A DNA stretch of 43,055 nucleotides, from the NCBI GenBank assembly GCA_009692615.1, contig SHYW01000037.1, positions 1 to 43,055 on the forward strand. The letters are read 5' to 3'. This DNA is from Deltaproteobacteria bacterium (GTDB taxonomy: Bacteria; Desulfobacterota; Binatia; UBA9968). Positions within the stretch are counted from its first letter, which is position 1, and each line of letters begins with the position of its first letter. Made by a program: the position numbers and the translations under genes. Shown in pieces: positions 15,220-23,819 of the stretch. The notes under the pieces were generated by a model. The model was not told where the DNA came from. It did no database searches and worked only from the letters and a program-made list of their open reading frames with translations.

Positions 15220-16646
15220 GGGGAACCTTGGGCAAAAACTTTTTCCGCCGCTTCTTCGCCGGTGCGGACGCAATCCGAGATGCCGACGCCGTGATAGGCA
15301 CTGCCGGCGAGGGCGAGATCGGGAAATGATTGCAATGCCGCTTCGATTCGCTTGATGCGGGCGTCGTGGCCGACGTGATATTGCGGCATGGAGTTGGGGT
15401 GGCGCCAGATGCGGACGAATTGCGGCTTAGCGCGGATACCGAGCAACGCTGCTAATTCATCGCGGACGTTCTGCTCCATCCGTTGATTGTCGTCGCTGAA
15501 TAATTCCGGCTGCAGACTGCCGCCGACAAAGGCGCGCATTAGCACACAATCGTCAGGCGCGCGGCCGGGATATTTTAAACTGCTGAAGGTGCACGCCATG
15601 ATCTTGCGTTTCTCTATCGCCGGCACGACGAAGCCGAAGCTATTCGGTACTTGAGGAAAATCTGCGCGCCGATAAGCGAGGCTGACAGTGGCGGTGGAAG
15701 CATAGGAGATGTTTTTCAGATCGTTGGCGGCGTTGGAGTCGATAGATTCGAGCAATTGGCCGGAACGAAACGCCGGCGCGGCGAGGATGACCGCGTCGGC
15801 TTCGATGATTTCATTGCCGCCCACCGTGACGCGCCAAGTGTTATCGGTGTTGCGTTTCAATTCTGTCGCCGCAGAATTTAAACGCACGGTGCCTGGCGCC
15901 AGCCGCTGGGCGAGGTTGTCGACCAGTTCCTGCATGCCGCCCGCGAGGGTGACGAACAAACTCCAGCGCGCGCCGCTGCCGGTTTCGGCTGACGTCGCAC
16001 TTTTGGCGCGCTCACGCTGGGCCGACCACATGGCGTAAATGACGCTGCGCTTGTCGCGTTCCATTTCTTGGAAGCGCGGCATCGTGGCGTTGAGACTTAG
16101 TTGATCGGGATCGGAGGCGTAGATGCCGCCGACCAAAGGTTGGGCGACTCGTTCAAGAGCTTCGTTGCCGAAGCGGCGGCGCACGAAGGAGCCGAGGCTT
16201 TCGTCGTCATTCGATGCGCCGCGCGGCAAAAATATTTCGCTCGCCATGCGCAGCTTGCCGGCCCAGGAGAACAGCGGTGTTTGCAAGAACGGCCACAGGC
16301 GCGTCGGTGCGAGCAAGAAGAAACCTTCTGGGAGTTGCACGAGCTTACCGCCATGGACGATAAAAATTTTCTGATTGGCCGCTTGGGTCGAAACCAAGCG
16401 CGATCTAAGTCCGATGCGCTCGCAGAGCCGGAGCGCCCAGGGTTTTTCGGTGATAAACGAATCCGGTCCGGCTTCGATGAGAAAGTCGCCGATGCGCTCG
16501 GTGGCGATGGAGCCGCCGAGACGCGCTGAGGTTTCGAGCAATTTAATGTCGATGCTGAGTGACTTCGCGCTGGCAAGTTCCGTGAGGCGATGCGCGGCGG
16601 CGAGTCCGGCGATGCCGCCGCCGATGACAATGACGCGATGAATCAT
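15216..16646 (-). CDS. hemY: HemY-type protoporphyrinogen/coproporphyrinogen oxidase
   Basis: This 476-residue FAD enzyme would oxidise protoporphyrinogen IX (or coproporphyrinogen III) in haem synthesis. The N-terminal dinucleotide motif is VIGGGIAGLAAAHRL. The conserved GGSIATERIGDFLIEAGPDSF follows, and the C terminus has LALAGSAYHGVGISDCVRTG, the usual FAD-closing segment. Length is typical of HemY. Its ATG overlaps the hemH stop by 4 bp, so the two are translationally coupled. Whether the pathway runs through protoporphyrin or coproporphyrin cannot be told from this sequence alone. The stop codon lies inside a palindrome. Confidence 0.93.
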   Translation of the reverse strand: MIHRVIVIGGGIAGLAAAHRLTELASAKSLSIDIKLLETSARLGGSIATERIGDFLIEAGPDSFITEKPWALRLCERIGLRSRLVSTQAANQKIFIVHGGKLVQLPEGFFLLAPTRLWPFLQTPLFSWAGKLRMASEIFLPRGASNDDESLGSFVRRRFGNEALERVAQPLVGGIYASDPDQLSLNATMPRFQEMERDKRSVIYAMWSAQRERAKSATSAETGSGARWSLFVTLAGGMQELVDNLAQRLAPGTVRLNSAATELKRNTDNTWRVTVGGNEIIEADAVILAAPAFRSGQLLESIDSNAANDLKNISYASTATVSLAYRRADFPQVPNSFGFVVPAIEKRKIMACTFSSLKYPGRAPDDCVLMRAFVGGSLQPELFSDDNQRMEQNVRDELAALLGIRAKPQFVRIWRHPNSMPQYHVGHDARIKRIEAALQSFPDLALAGSAYHGVGISDCVRTGEEAAEKVFAQGSP

Positions 16647-17560
16647 GAAATAGCTTGTTCGATGACCTCGGCGATCATGCGAATAAAAGTCGGGTGATCG
16701 TTGGGACAGCTGGCGCGAATTAAATTCACGCCGAGATCGGTGGCAATCTTTTTGGCTTCGATGTCTAAGTCGTAGAGCACTTCGACATGGTCGCAGACAA
16801 AACCGATGGGCGCGACGACGATTAGTTTCTCGCCTTGTGCCGCCAAGTCACGAATCGCGCGGCCAATATCCGGTTCGAGCCAAGGATCCGTCGGTCTACC
16901 GCTGCGGCTTTGATAGGCGAGGGACCAGCGCGGATGATGGAGTTTTGCGGCGATCAATTTCGCGCTGGTTGTTAGTTGTTCGACATAAGGCGAGCGCGCC
17001 GCCATTGCGGTCGGCAAACTGTGGGCGGTAAAAATCACCGGCGTGCGCCCTCGCGTATCGACATCTAGGCTTGTCATCGCGGCTTGAATCAACTCCGCCC
17101 ACGCTTGAATGAACAGCGGTTGATCGTGCCAACCGTCGCAGTAGCCGACTTCCGGTGCCGCGCCACCGATCTCCGCGCGGGCGTCGGCAATATTTTTCTG
17201 ATAGCGCTCCCAACTCGCTTCGGTGCGATGGGAGGAAAGAATGAAGCCGAGCGCGCGCTTCACACCATCTCGTGCCATTTCTTTCAGGGTCTCACTGAAA
17301 AACGGGCTTGAGTTGCGCATACCGACGTAGAAGGGAAGTTGATCATTCAAGACTTTTTTTAGCGCGTTTGCTTGTCGGAATGTGATTGCGTTGAGCGGCG
17401 ATTTGCCGCCCACCGCTTCGTAGTGATGGGCGACTTCTTCGAGTCGCGCGGCCGGTATCGGAATGCCTTGGGTGACGCGGGCGAGGAATGGGCGGATCTC
17501 TTCGGGACAGGTCGGGCCGCCGAAGGCGATCAGCAACACAGCGTCGTATGATAAAGTCAT
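16643..17560 (-). CDS. hemH: Ferrochelatase
   Basis: The enzyme inserts Fe2+ into the porphyrin ring at the end of haem synthesis. Diagnostic segments are LLIAFGGPTCPEEIRPFL at the start, the active-site His in FTAHSLP, the QSRSGRPTDPWLEPD block, and the conserved acidic residue in GFVCDHVEVLYDLDIEA. At 305 residues it has the short bacterial form. It overlaps hemY by 4 bp. Upstream, the pseudogene at 17656-18647 separates it from hemE. The ATG at 17560 has no strong ribosome site. Confidence 0.95.
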   Translation of the reverse strand: MTLSYDAVLLIAFGGPTCPEEIRPFLARVTQGIPIPAARLEEVAHHYEAVGGKSPLNAITFRQANALKKVLNDQLPFYVGMRNSSPFFSETLKEMARDGVKRALGFILSSHRTEASWERYQKNIADARAEIGGAAPEVGYCDGWHDQPLFIQAWAELIQAAMTSLDVDTRGRTPVIFTAHSLPTAMAARSPYVEQLTTSAKLIAAKLHHPRWSLAYQSRSGRPTDPWLEPDIGRAIRDLAAQGEKLIVVAPIGFVCDHVEVLYDLDIEAKKIATDLGVNLIRASCPNDHPTFIRMIAEVIEQAIS

Positions 17561-17630
17561 TGCTGGACAGCTTTAACCTTGATCCTCCCCGCACAGCGGG
17601 CGAAGGAATGAATACAATCGAATATTCTTG

Positions 17631-17660
17631 TTACCTATTACCTGATGCCTGTTGCCTACT
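17631..17660. repeat. Short interspersed AGGCAACAGGC-type repeat
   Basis: The minus strand reads AGTAGGCAACAGGCATCAGG and continues with TAATAGG. It is related to the element at 7628-7658. The stop codon of the broken substrate-binding protein gene (17656-17658) lies within it. It marks the left border of the pseudogene segment inside the hem cluster. Confidence 0.5.
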
Positions 17661-18647
17661 TGATCAGCCTTGTCGCCCGCGCCATGACATTCGGATCAAT
17701 GTTCACGCCGATCTGCTTAGCGGTCTTCAAATTGATGACGAACTCGAACCTCATCGGCCGCTCCACCGGCAGTTCGGCGGGCTTGGTGCCTTTAAGAATC
17801 CTGTCCACGAAATATGCGACGCGCCGATAGCTTTCCGCTTGGTCCGCCCCGTAGGACATGAGACCGCCAGCCTCTGCCCAGTCTCTGCCAGTATAGATCG
17901 CAGGAAACCGGCTCTTTATCGCAAAGCTCACAATTCGTTTCTGGTTATTATTCATTAGCCCACCCCCGGACACGTAGAGTCCATCCGGGCGCTGCTTGCC
18001 CATCGCAGCAAAAATCTTGTCGATATCGTCCGCAGCTCGTATCTCCCAAGGCTGAAGAGTCAACCGCAGCGCACGTGCCGCGACTGGGAGAACCTCTTTC
18101 ATGTCGAGTACAGTGCCCGGAACGGCCGGATCGTAGACAACCGCGACACGGGCAACTTTGGTAACCGCTTCTTTGAGGATCTCCAGCCGCTTACCGCCGA
18201 GTTCTCTGGCAAGGTTTGTAATGCCGGTGACATTGCCGCCGGGATGGGCGAGGCTTTCAATTAGGCCTGCCTCGACAGGATCGACCCACCGCCCGTCATA
18301 ACAATGGGAATCGTCTTGGTCGCATTCTTGGCCGCCCGGACCGGTCCGGTCCCTCCAGCTACCAAGATGATATCAACCTTGAGACGCACCAGCTCGGTTG
18401 CAAGCTCAGGAGTCCGATCGCGCTTCCCCTCCGCATATCGGTACTCGATGGCGATGTTCTGTCCTTCTATGTAGCCACGCTCGCGCAGAGCCAGCCGAAT
18501 TCCTTCGGAACGGGCGGACTCGCGAGCTGGATCGGCCGACGATAGATACCCTATCCGAGGGACTTTCTTCGGCTGCTGCGCCCGAGCGGGAAAGGGCAGA
18601 GTCAAGAGCACCGAGCAAAAAGCTCGTCGAGTGATTTTTTTGTGCAT
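17656..18647 (-). pseudogene. ABC transporter substrate-binding protein (PF04392 type), frameshifted
   Basis: The first 121 codons encode a Tat-like signal (KKITRRAFCS) and KVPRIGYLSSADPARESAR, up to IVMTGGG. A one-base deficit near 18285-18287 then shifts the frame. The downstream frame continues VDPVEAGLIESLAHPGGNVTG and on through DMKEVLPVAARALRLTLQPWE to the C terminus. Restoring one G in the GGG run would give an intact 330-residue protein of the ABC_sub_bind family. No permease or ATPase gene is near. It is flanked by dispersed repeats and splits hemE from hemH. A sequencing error in the G run is possible. Confidence 0.85.
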
Positions 18648-18660
18648 AGGGGGATCCTCA

Positions 18661-18758
18661 ATGGAGTGATGGAGTACTGGAGTGTTGGAATGATGCTAAA
18701 GACAAAGCACTTCCCGTCTGTCCCAACACTCCATTACTCCAATACCCCATCACTCCAT
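18661..18758. repeat. Long imperfect inverted repeat (ATGGAGTGATGG type)
   Basis: The left arm starts ATGGAGTGATGGAGTACTGG at 18661. The right arm (about 18723-18758) is its approximate reverse complement, with ATGGAGTGATGGGGTATTGG on the minus strand. Each arm is itself built from repeated TGGAGT units. It lies between the start of the broken substrate-binding protein gene and the hemE stop, and could form a large hairpin in the hem transcript. Confidence 0.7.
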
Positions 18759-18763
18759 TTTTT

Positions 18764-19798
18764 TCACCTTGCGCTCAGTTCGTGCACGGCGTCGACCATG
18801 GCGATGACGTGATCGACCGGCGTTTCCGGCAGGACGCCGTGGCCGAGATTAAAAATATGGCCCGGTCTGCCGGCGGCGCGGCGGAGAATTTCCGCGACTC
18901 GACTTTTGATTTCTTTCGGCGACGCGAACAGCGCGACCGGATCGAGATTGCCTTGGACGGCGACATCGTGACCGACGGCGGCCCAGCCTTCGTCGAGATT
19001 GACGCGCCAGTCGAGACCGATGACATCGCCGCCGGCGGCGCGGACGTTTTTCAGCAGGCCGGTGGTGCCGGTGCTGAAGTTGATCACCGGCACGCCGGGC
19101 GTGACCGCGTCGATCACCGCTTTGGTGTAAGGCTGTACGAACTGTTGATAGTCGGCGGGCGTCAGACAACCGGCCCAGCTGTCGAAAATCTGTACCGCTT
19201 GGGCGCCGGCGGCGATTTGACAGTTTAAATATTCGCCGATGAGCTTGGCTAGCCGCTCCATCAAACGTTTCCACGCTTCCGGCGCATTATAAAAAAGTTT
19301 CTTGGTATGAATGTAATTGCGCGAGCCACCGCCTTCGATGAGATAGGAAGCCAAAGTGAACGGCGCGCCGGCGAAGCCGATCAAGGGAACTTTGTTCTTG
19401 AGCTCTTGGCGAATTTTTTTCACCGATTCGTAAACATAGGCGAGCTCGGTCGCGACGTTGAAATCTTTCAAGCCGTCGACATCCTTGCCGCTGCGCACCG
19501 GGCGGTGCAGCACCGGGCCGTCGCCTTTAGAGTATTCTAAACCGACGCCCATGGGTTCGAGGATTAGCAATATATCGGCGAACAAGATCGCCGCGTCGAC
19601 GTTGAGTTTCTCCACCGGCGTGACTGTGATCTCGGTGGCCAGATCGGGTCTTTTACACAGTTCGAGAAAGCCATGTTGGGCGCGCAGCTTGCGGTAGTCT
19701 TCCATGTAGCGGCCGGCTTGGCGCATGAGCCAGACGGGAGTGAAAGAAGTGGGTTCGCGCCGGCAGGCGGCAAGAAAAGCATGAGTCGGTGTAGCCAT
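18764..19798 (-). CDS. hemE: Uroporphyrinogen decarboxylase
   Basis: The enzyme decarboxylates uroporphyrinogen III to coproporphyrinogen III. The signature PVWLMRQAGRYMEDYR with its substrate-binding Arg residues lies at residues 21-36. AILFADILLILEPMG carries the catalytic Asp. GFAGAPFTLASYLIEGGGS, FDSWAGCLTPADY and the C-terminal FNLGHGVLPETP are all present. At 344 residues from the ATG at 19798 it has normal length. A TTG at 19846 overlapping the dinB stop would add 16 residues not typical of HemE. It follows dinB by 44 nt and probably shares its transcript. Confidence 0.95.
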   Translation of the reverse strand: MATPTHAFLAACRREPTSFTPVWLMRQAGRYMEDYRKLRAQHGFLELCKRPDLATEITVTPVEKLNVDAAILFADILLILEPMGVGLEYSKGDGPVLHRPVRSGKDVDGLKDFNVATELAYVYESVKKIRQELKNKVPLIGFAGAPFTLASYLIEGGGSRNYIHTKKLFYNAPEAWKRLMERLAKLIGEYLNCQIAAGAQAVQIFDSWAGCLTPADYQQFVQPYTKAVIDAVTPGVPVINFSTGTTGLLKNVRAAGGDVIGLDWRVNLDEGWAAVGHDVAVQGNLDPVALFASPKEIKSRVAEILRRAAGRPGHIFNLGHGVLPETPVDHVIAMVDAVHELSAR

Positions 19799-19842
19799 GA
19801 TGTTTGTCGAGATAAAAACAGTATGAAGCTTTATAGTTAAAA

Positions 19843-20964
19843 TCAACTCGTTCGTTTGCGCGGCGTGGCGGCGCCGATGGTTTGCTCGCCGTATTTCCGG
19901 CGCAGTTTGTCGATGCCTTCGTAGAGACGCTCAAACGATTTGCGTTGGTCGCGGTTCAACAACGGCTCCTGCCAGCCGGAGTCTTGCAGCGCGCTGGCGC
20001 TCACGCCCAATAGGCGCACCGGCCTGCCTCTGGCGAGATTGTCGCGCAGCAATGCGCTGGTTATCTGGAAAATTTCTTTGTCGTAACAAGTGGGCGACGA
20101 CAGCGTGCGCGAGCGAGTGATCGTCTGAAAATTGGCATAGCGAATCTTGACCGTCATGCAGCGGGCGAAAAGCTTTTCATGGCGCAGCCGGCCGCCGACT
20201 TCTTCGACCAGTTGCCAAAGCACTTGTTCCATTTCAGCGACGGTTTTAAGCGGTGCGGCCACCGTCGTTTCGTTGCCGATGGAATGATCGTGGTGGCGCT
20301 CGGGTCCGGTGGTTTCGCTCAGATCGAGATAGCGCGCCGCGAGTTCCGGCCTGGCGAGCAAATCGCCGATGGTCTTGATGCCGCGCTGAAGCAAGCTCTT
20401 GTGCGTTTTGGGGCCGACGCCGGGGATCATCTCCACCGCTAGGGGCGTGAGAAATTCCGCTTCCGCGCCCGCCGGCACATAGACCAGCCCGTGGGGTTTG
20501 GCCAGGGTCGCGGCGATTTTCGCGACTACGCGGCTCGTCGAAATGCCCGCGGAAGATGGCAAGCCAAGTTCTTTCTCGATGCGCCGAATGATTTCATCGC
20601 TGATCTTTAGCGGCGTGCCGAGTAGTCGTTCCGTGCCGGTGAGGTCGACCAGCCCTTCGTCGATGGAGAGCTTGCGCACTTCGGGTGAATAATGTTCGAG
20701 GATGGCGAAGACTTTGCGGGAAAATTCCACATAAGTTCCCCGCCGGTTCGGCAAGAAGATTCCTTGGGGACAAAGTTTTTTCGCTTGAAACCCCGGCATC
20801 GCCGAGCGCACGCCGAATTTTCTCGCCGCGTAGGATGCTGAAGTGACCACGCCGCGGCCGTTGCGACCGCCGACAATCACCGGTTTGCCTTTCAAACTCG
20901 GATCGAGCGCTTCTTCCACCGAGGCGTAGAAGGCGTCCATGTCGATGTGGAGGTACCAGGACAT
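19843..20964 (-). CDS. dinB: DNA polymerase IV (Y-family)
   Basis: This translesion polymerase carries WYLHIDMDAFYASVEEALDP with the first metal Asp residues. It then has KPVIVGGRNGRGVVTSASYAARKFGV, and SIDEGLVDLTG with the catalytic Asp-Glu. A helix-hairpin-helix MIPGVGPKTHKSLLQRGI follows, then a little-finger domain. At 373 residues it is a standard DinB. The ATG at 20964 is preferred over a TTG two codons upstream. No clear SOS box was identified by eye in the 136 bp before it. It is first in a minus-strand run with hemE, an unusual pairing with no obvious functional link. Confidence 0.93.
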   Translation of the reverse strand: MSWYLHIDMDAFYASVEEALDPSLKGKPVIVGGRNGRGVVTSASYAARKFGVRSAMPGFQAKKLCPQGIFLPNRRGTYVEFSRKVFAILEHYSPEVRKLSIDEGLVDLTGTERLLGTPLKISDEIIRRIEKELGLPSSAGISTSRVVAKIAATLAKPHGLVYVPAGAEAEFLTPLAVEMIPGVGPKTHKSLLQRGIKTIGDLLARPELAARYLDLSETTGPERHHDHSIGNETTVAAPLKTVAEMEQVLWQLVEEVGGRLRHEKLFARCMTVKIRYANFQTITRSRTLSSPTCYDKEIFQITSALLRDNLARGRPVRLLGVSASALQDSGWQEPLLNRDQRKSFERLYEGIDKLRRKYGEQTIGAATPRKRTS

Positions 20965-21100
20965 GTGCAAATGGGTAGCGGACTATTTTAATGAATGCCA
21001 GCCCGCTGCAATTTGCCATCAATCACAATGAGTCCTGTGAGCAATGTTTAAATTGCCATAGTGCACCTTTACCGGTACAATCGCTTCGCTGGGTGACGGT

Positions 21101-21448
21101 ATGGCGGAGAACCAGAAAGTACAGCTGATCTTCTACCGGAGCGCTTCCGGGGCTGAGCCTGTCCGAGAATGGTTGCAGAGCTTGCCGAGGGCAGACCGCA
21201 GAGCCGTTGGCCTTGACTTGATGCGTGCCCAGTGGCGCTGGCCGGTTGGCATGCCATTATGTCGTCCATTGGGCCAAGGCTTGTGGGAAGTGCGGACGGA
21301 ATTGCCGAGCCGCCGCATTGCCAGAGTATTGTTATGTTTCGTGGCCGGACATTTGATCGCGCTTCATGGGTTCATTAAGAAGACGCAAAAAACTGCGGAC
21401 GACGACTTGAAATTGGCGCGTCGACGCCAGAAGGAATTTGACCAATGA
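21101..21448 (+). CDS. RelE/HigB-like toxin (Gp49/DUF891 family)
   Basis: This 115-residue protein matches the phage-derived Gp49-like/HigB toxin pattern. Landmarks are LIFYRSASGAEPVREWLQSL at the N terminus, GQGLWEVRTELPSRRIARVLLCFVAG in the core, and the closing LHGFIKKTQKTADDDLKLARRR. Relatives are ribosome-dependent mRNA interferases. The toxin gene comes first, as in higBA. Its stop overlaps the antitoxin ATG by 4 bp. It is divergent from dinB. Confidence 0.9.
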   Translation: MAENQKVQLIFYRSASGAEPVREWLQSLPRADRRAVGLDLMRAQWRWPVGMPLCRPLGQGLWEVRTELPSRRIARVLLCFVAGHLIALHGFIKKTQKTADDDLKLARRRQKEFDQ

Positions 21449-21723
21449 AAAAGAAACATCTCGGTTCCAGCCTTGACGATTACCTCAAAGACGAGGGCAT
21501 CTTTGAAGTGACCCAAACCAAGGCGATCAAAGAGGTCGTGGCTTGGCAGCTCGGCCAGGCGATGAAAAAGAAGCGAATTTCGAAAGCGCGGATGGCGACG
21601 CTGCTAAAGACAAGTCGAACTCAGATTGACCGGCTGCTTAATCCAGAAACCGACATCACGCTGTCAAGCTTGCAGCGCGCCGCCGCGATGGTGGGACGGC
21701 GGGTCAGAGTTGACCTGGTTTAA
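21445..21723 (+). CDS. XRE-family HTH antitoxin, HigA-like
   Basis: This 92-residue protein contains a Cro/C1-type helix-turn-helix: KARMATLLKTSRTQIDRLLNP at about residues 49-69, followed by LSSLQRAAAMVGRRVRVDL. The N-terminal LGSSLDDYLKDEGIFE is typical of antitoxins paired with Gp49/HigB toxins. It should neutralise the preceding toxin and repress the shared promoter. The ATG overlaps the toxin stop and has AAGGA upstream. It is convergent with the substrate-binding protein genes to the right. Confidence 0.9.
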   Translation: MKKKHLGSSLDDYLKDEGIFEVTQTKAIKEVVAWQLGQAMKKKRISKARMATLLKTSRTQIDRLLNPETDITLSSLQRAAAMVGRRVRVDLV

Positions 21724-21766
21724 TCACCTATCTGAAACATCGAGATTTAGTTCCACCAATCTCAGT

Positions 21767-22765
21767 TCAGCGCGCGTAGAGCGAGTTGATAAACCCCGAC
21801 GCTTCGATTTTTTGCACGAAGGAGTTGTCGTAGAAGACTTCCGGTTTAGCGCGTACGCCTTTGGGGCTTTTGACGACGTCGAGCACGGCTTGGACTTCTT
21901 GTTTGGTTATCAGCGGCACGCGCTGATAGGCGCTGCCGTAGTCGTCGTAGATGCTTTCGAGAATTTGACGGTTGTCGGTTTTCAAAAATTTGCCCATCGC
22001 TTTGTAGGTGGTTTCCTTATCCGTGCGGATGATCGCCAGCGCTTCGACGTAGGCGCGCAGAAACCGGGTAACGGTATCGGGCCGCTGTTGAATCATTTTC
22101 CGCGTCGTGCAGACACCGACGAAGAGGAAGGGAATATTCATTTCCGTGACGTTGAGAATCGGCTTCAAGCCGAGCTCCAGCGCTTGAATCGTCGTCGGCG
22201 CCGACATCAGGCCGGCGGCGGCGTTACCGGATTTCACCGTCGTGACCAGCGCCGGCATATTGCCGGTAAAAAGAATCTTCACGTCCTTGTCGGGAACCAG
22301 CCCGTAGCGTCGCAATACGATACGGGTGGCGTAGTCCGTCGACGCCGCCGCTTGGGTGACGGCGACCGCTTTGCCTTTGAGGTCGTGCACCGACTTGATC
22401 GCCGGATCGCCGTATAGATGAAAAACGAAGCGCGAAATATCGCTGGCGACGTAAATCGTCTCGGCGCCTTCGAGGGCGAGATCGACACATTGATTGCCGA
22501 CCAAGCCGATGTCTTCGCTGCCGGCAACGATCGCTTGGACCGAAGTGGTCGCCGCTAGGTAACTTAGACTATGCTGCAAACCATGCTTGGCGAAGAGGCC
22601 GAGCTCTTGTCCCAACCACAGCGGCGCCATGGAACCGCCCAAGGCATTGTAGACGATGCGGATGGTCGGCGCTTCGGCGGCGTTCAGCGCCGGGTTCGCC
22701 GTTAGCGTCAGATGGACCAGTGCGACGAGGGCTATGCCCTGGCAGAGCGTTAATAATCGTTGCAT
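21767..22765 (-). CDS. NMT1/THI5-like ABC substrate-binding protein, tandem copy 3
   Basis: This 332-residue periplasmic binding protein has a signal peptide of about 30 residues ending ANPALNAAEA. The first strand contains YNALGGSMAPLWLGQELGLF, followed by SEDIGLVGNQCVDLALEG, DLKGKAVAVTQAAASTDYATR and NIPFLFVGVCTTRKM. This is the NMT1/SsuA-TauA-like fold that binds small organic or sulfonate ligands. It is one of three tandem homologues, and no permease or ATPase gene lies in the window. GGGAGGG lies 6 nt before the ATG. The ligand is unknown. Confidence 0.9.
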   Translation of the reverse strand: MQRLLTLCQGIALVALVHLTLTANPALNAAEAPTIRIVYNALGGSMAPLWLGQELGLFAKHGLQHSLSYLAATTSVQAIVAGSEDIGLVGNQCVDLALEGAETIYVASDISRFVFHLYGDPAIKSVHDLKGKAVAVTQAAASTDYATRIVLRRYGLVPDKDVKILFTGNMPALVTTVKSGNAAAGLMSAPTTIQALELGLKPILNVTEMNIPFLFVGVCTTRKMIQQRPDTVTRFLRAYVEALAIIRTDKETTYKAMGKFLKTDNRQILESIYDDYGSAYQRVPLITKQEVQAVLDVVKSPKGVRAKPEVFYDNSFVQKIEASGFINSLYAR

Positions 22766-22792
22766 CTTTTTCCCTCCCTGGAGACTGATGGT

Positions 22793-23794
22793 TCAGCGCT
22801 TGTATAGCGAGTTGATAAAGCCGCTGTATTCAAGTTTCTGCAAAAATGAGTTGTCGAAAAAATCTTCCGATTTGACCTGCGCGGCTTTGGGATTCTTGAC
22901 GATGTCCAACACCGCCTGGACTTCCGGTTTTCTCATGTAGGGCGTGCGCTGCAAGACCTTGGCGATGTCGTCGTATACCGCGTCGAGCCATTGGCGGTTG
23001 TCCATCTTCATATTCTTGCCCATGATCTTAATCGTGGTTTCCTTGTCACGCTGGATTATCGATATCGCTTCGGCGTAGGCGCGCAAATAACGAATGATAG
23101 CATCCGGTTTTTCCCGGATGACTTTTTTGGTGGTGCAGACGGCGACGAAGATGAACGGAATATTCATCGAGGTAAGGTTGGCGATCGGCTTCATGCCGAT
23201 CTCTTGGGCTTGGTAGATTGCCGGCGCGTTGATCACGCCGGCGGCGGCGTTGCCGGATTTTAACATCGACAACAGCGCCGGGCTGCTGCCGGCGTAAATA
23301 ATTTTCACGTCGCTATCCGCTACTAGGCCATTCTTTTTCAACAAAATGCGCGCGGCATAGTCTGTGGATGCGGCGGGCTGGGTTGCGGCGATCACTTTGC
23401 CTTTCAGATCGGCGACGGTTTTAATCGCTGGATCGCCGTAGAGTTGGAAGATGAAGCGCGACGCGGTGGCGGCGACGTAGATCGTATCGGCGCCTTCGAG
23501 GCCGACATCGACGCACTGATTGCCGACCAAACCGATCTCTTCGCTGCCGGCGGCGAGCGCTTGGACCGCGGTGGTGGCCGGCAGATAGTTGAGGCTATGC
23601 TGCAAGCCATGCTTGGCGAACAGGTCGAGATCCTGGGCGACGAACAGCGGCGTCATGGTGCCGCCGAGAGCGTTGTGCACGCCGCGCAGGGACGGCGCCT
23701 CGGCGGCGTTTAGCTGAATCGCCGGCAGCGTCATGGCGAGGAGCGCAGCGAGCTTTAGGCGCCGGCAGCAGGTTAAGAGCGAAAGCGAGTTCAT
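22793..23794 (-). CDS. NMT1/THI5-like ABC substrate-binding protein, tandem copy 2
   Basis: The protein has 333 residues, with a signal peptide of about 30 residues ending AIQLNAAEA. It shares the whole pattern of its neighbours: HNALGGTMTPLFVAQDLDLF, SEEIGLVGNQCVDVGLEG, DLKGKVIAATQPAASTDYAAR and NIPFIFVAVCTTKKV. The ATG at 23794 sits just after GGAGG. The frame is open further to 23950, but that part only re-reads the end of the next gene out of frame and is rejected. Gaps of 25-27 bp link the three copies as one unit. Confidence 0.9.
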   Translation of the reverse strand: MNSLSLLTCCRRLKLAALLAMTLPAIQLNAAEAPSLRGVHNALGGTMTPLFVAQDLDLFAKHGLQHSLNYLPATTAVQALAAGSEEIGLVGNQCVDVGLEGADTIYVAATASRFIFQLYGDPAIKTVADLKGKVIAATQPAASTDYAARILLKKNGLVADSDVKIIYAGSSPALLSMLKSGNAAAGVINAPAIYQAQEIGMKPIANLTSMNIPFIFVAVCTTKKVIREKPDAIIRYLRAYAEAISIIQRDKETTIKIMGKNMKMDNRQWLDAVYDDIAKVLQRTPYMRKPEVQAVLDIVKNPKAAQVKSEDFFDNSFLQKLEYSGFINSLYKR

Positions 23795-23819
23795 CCATGC
23801 CTCCCTGGCGTCGAGAGTC

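Noticed and set aside
18280-18292. Programmed frameshift in the PF04392-type gene
   Set aside because: No slippery heptamer or downstream structure of the required type is evident; a one-base loss in a G run explains it more simply.
18661-18758. CRISPR-like repeat unit
   Set aside because: There is one inverted pair only, with no regular spacers and no cas genes in the window.
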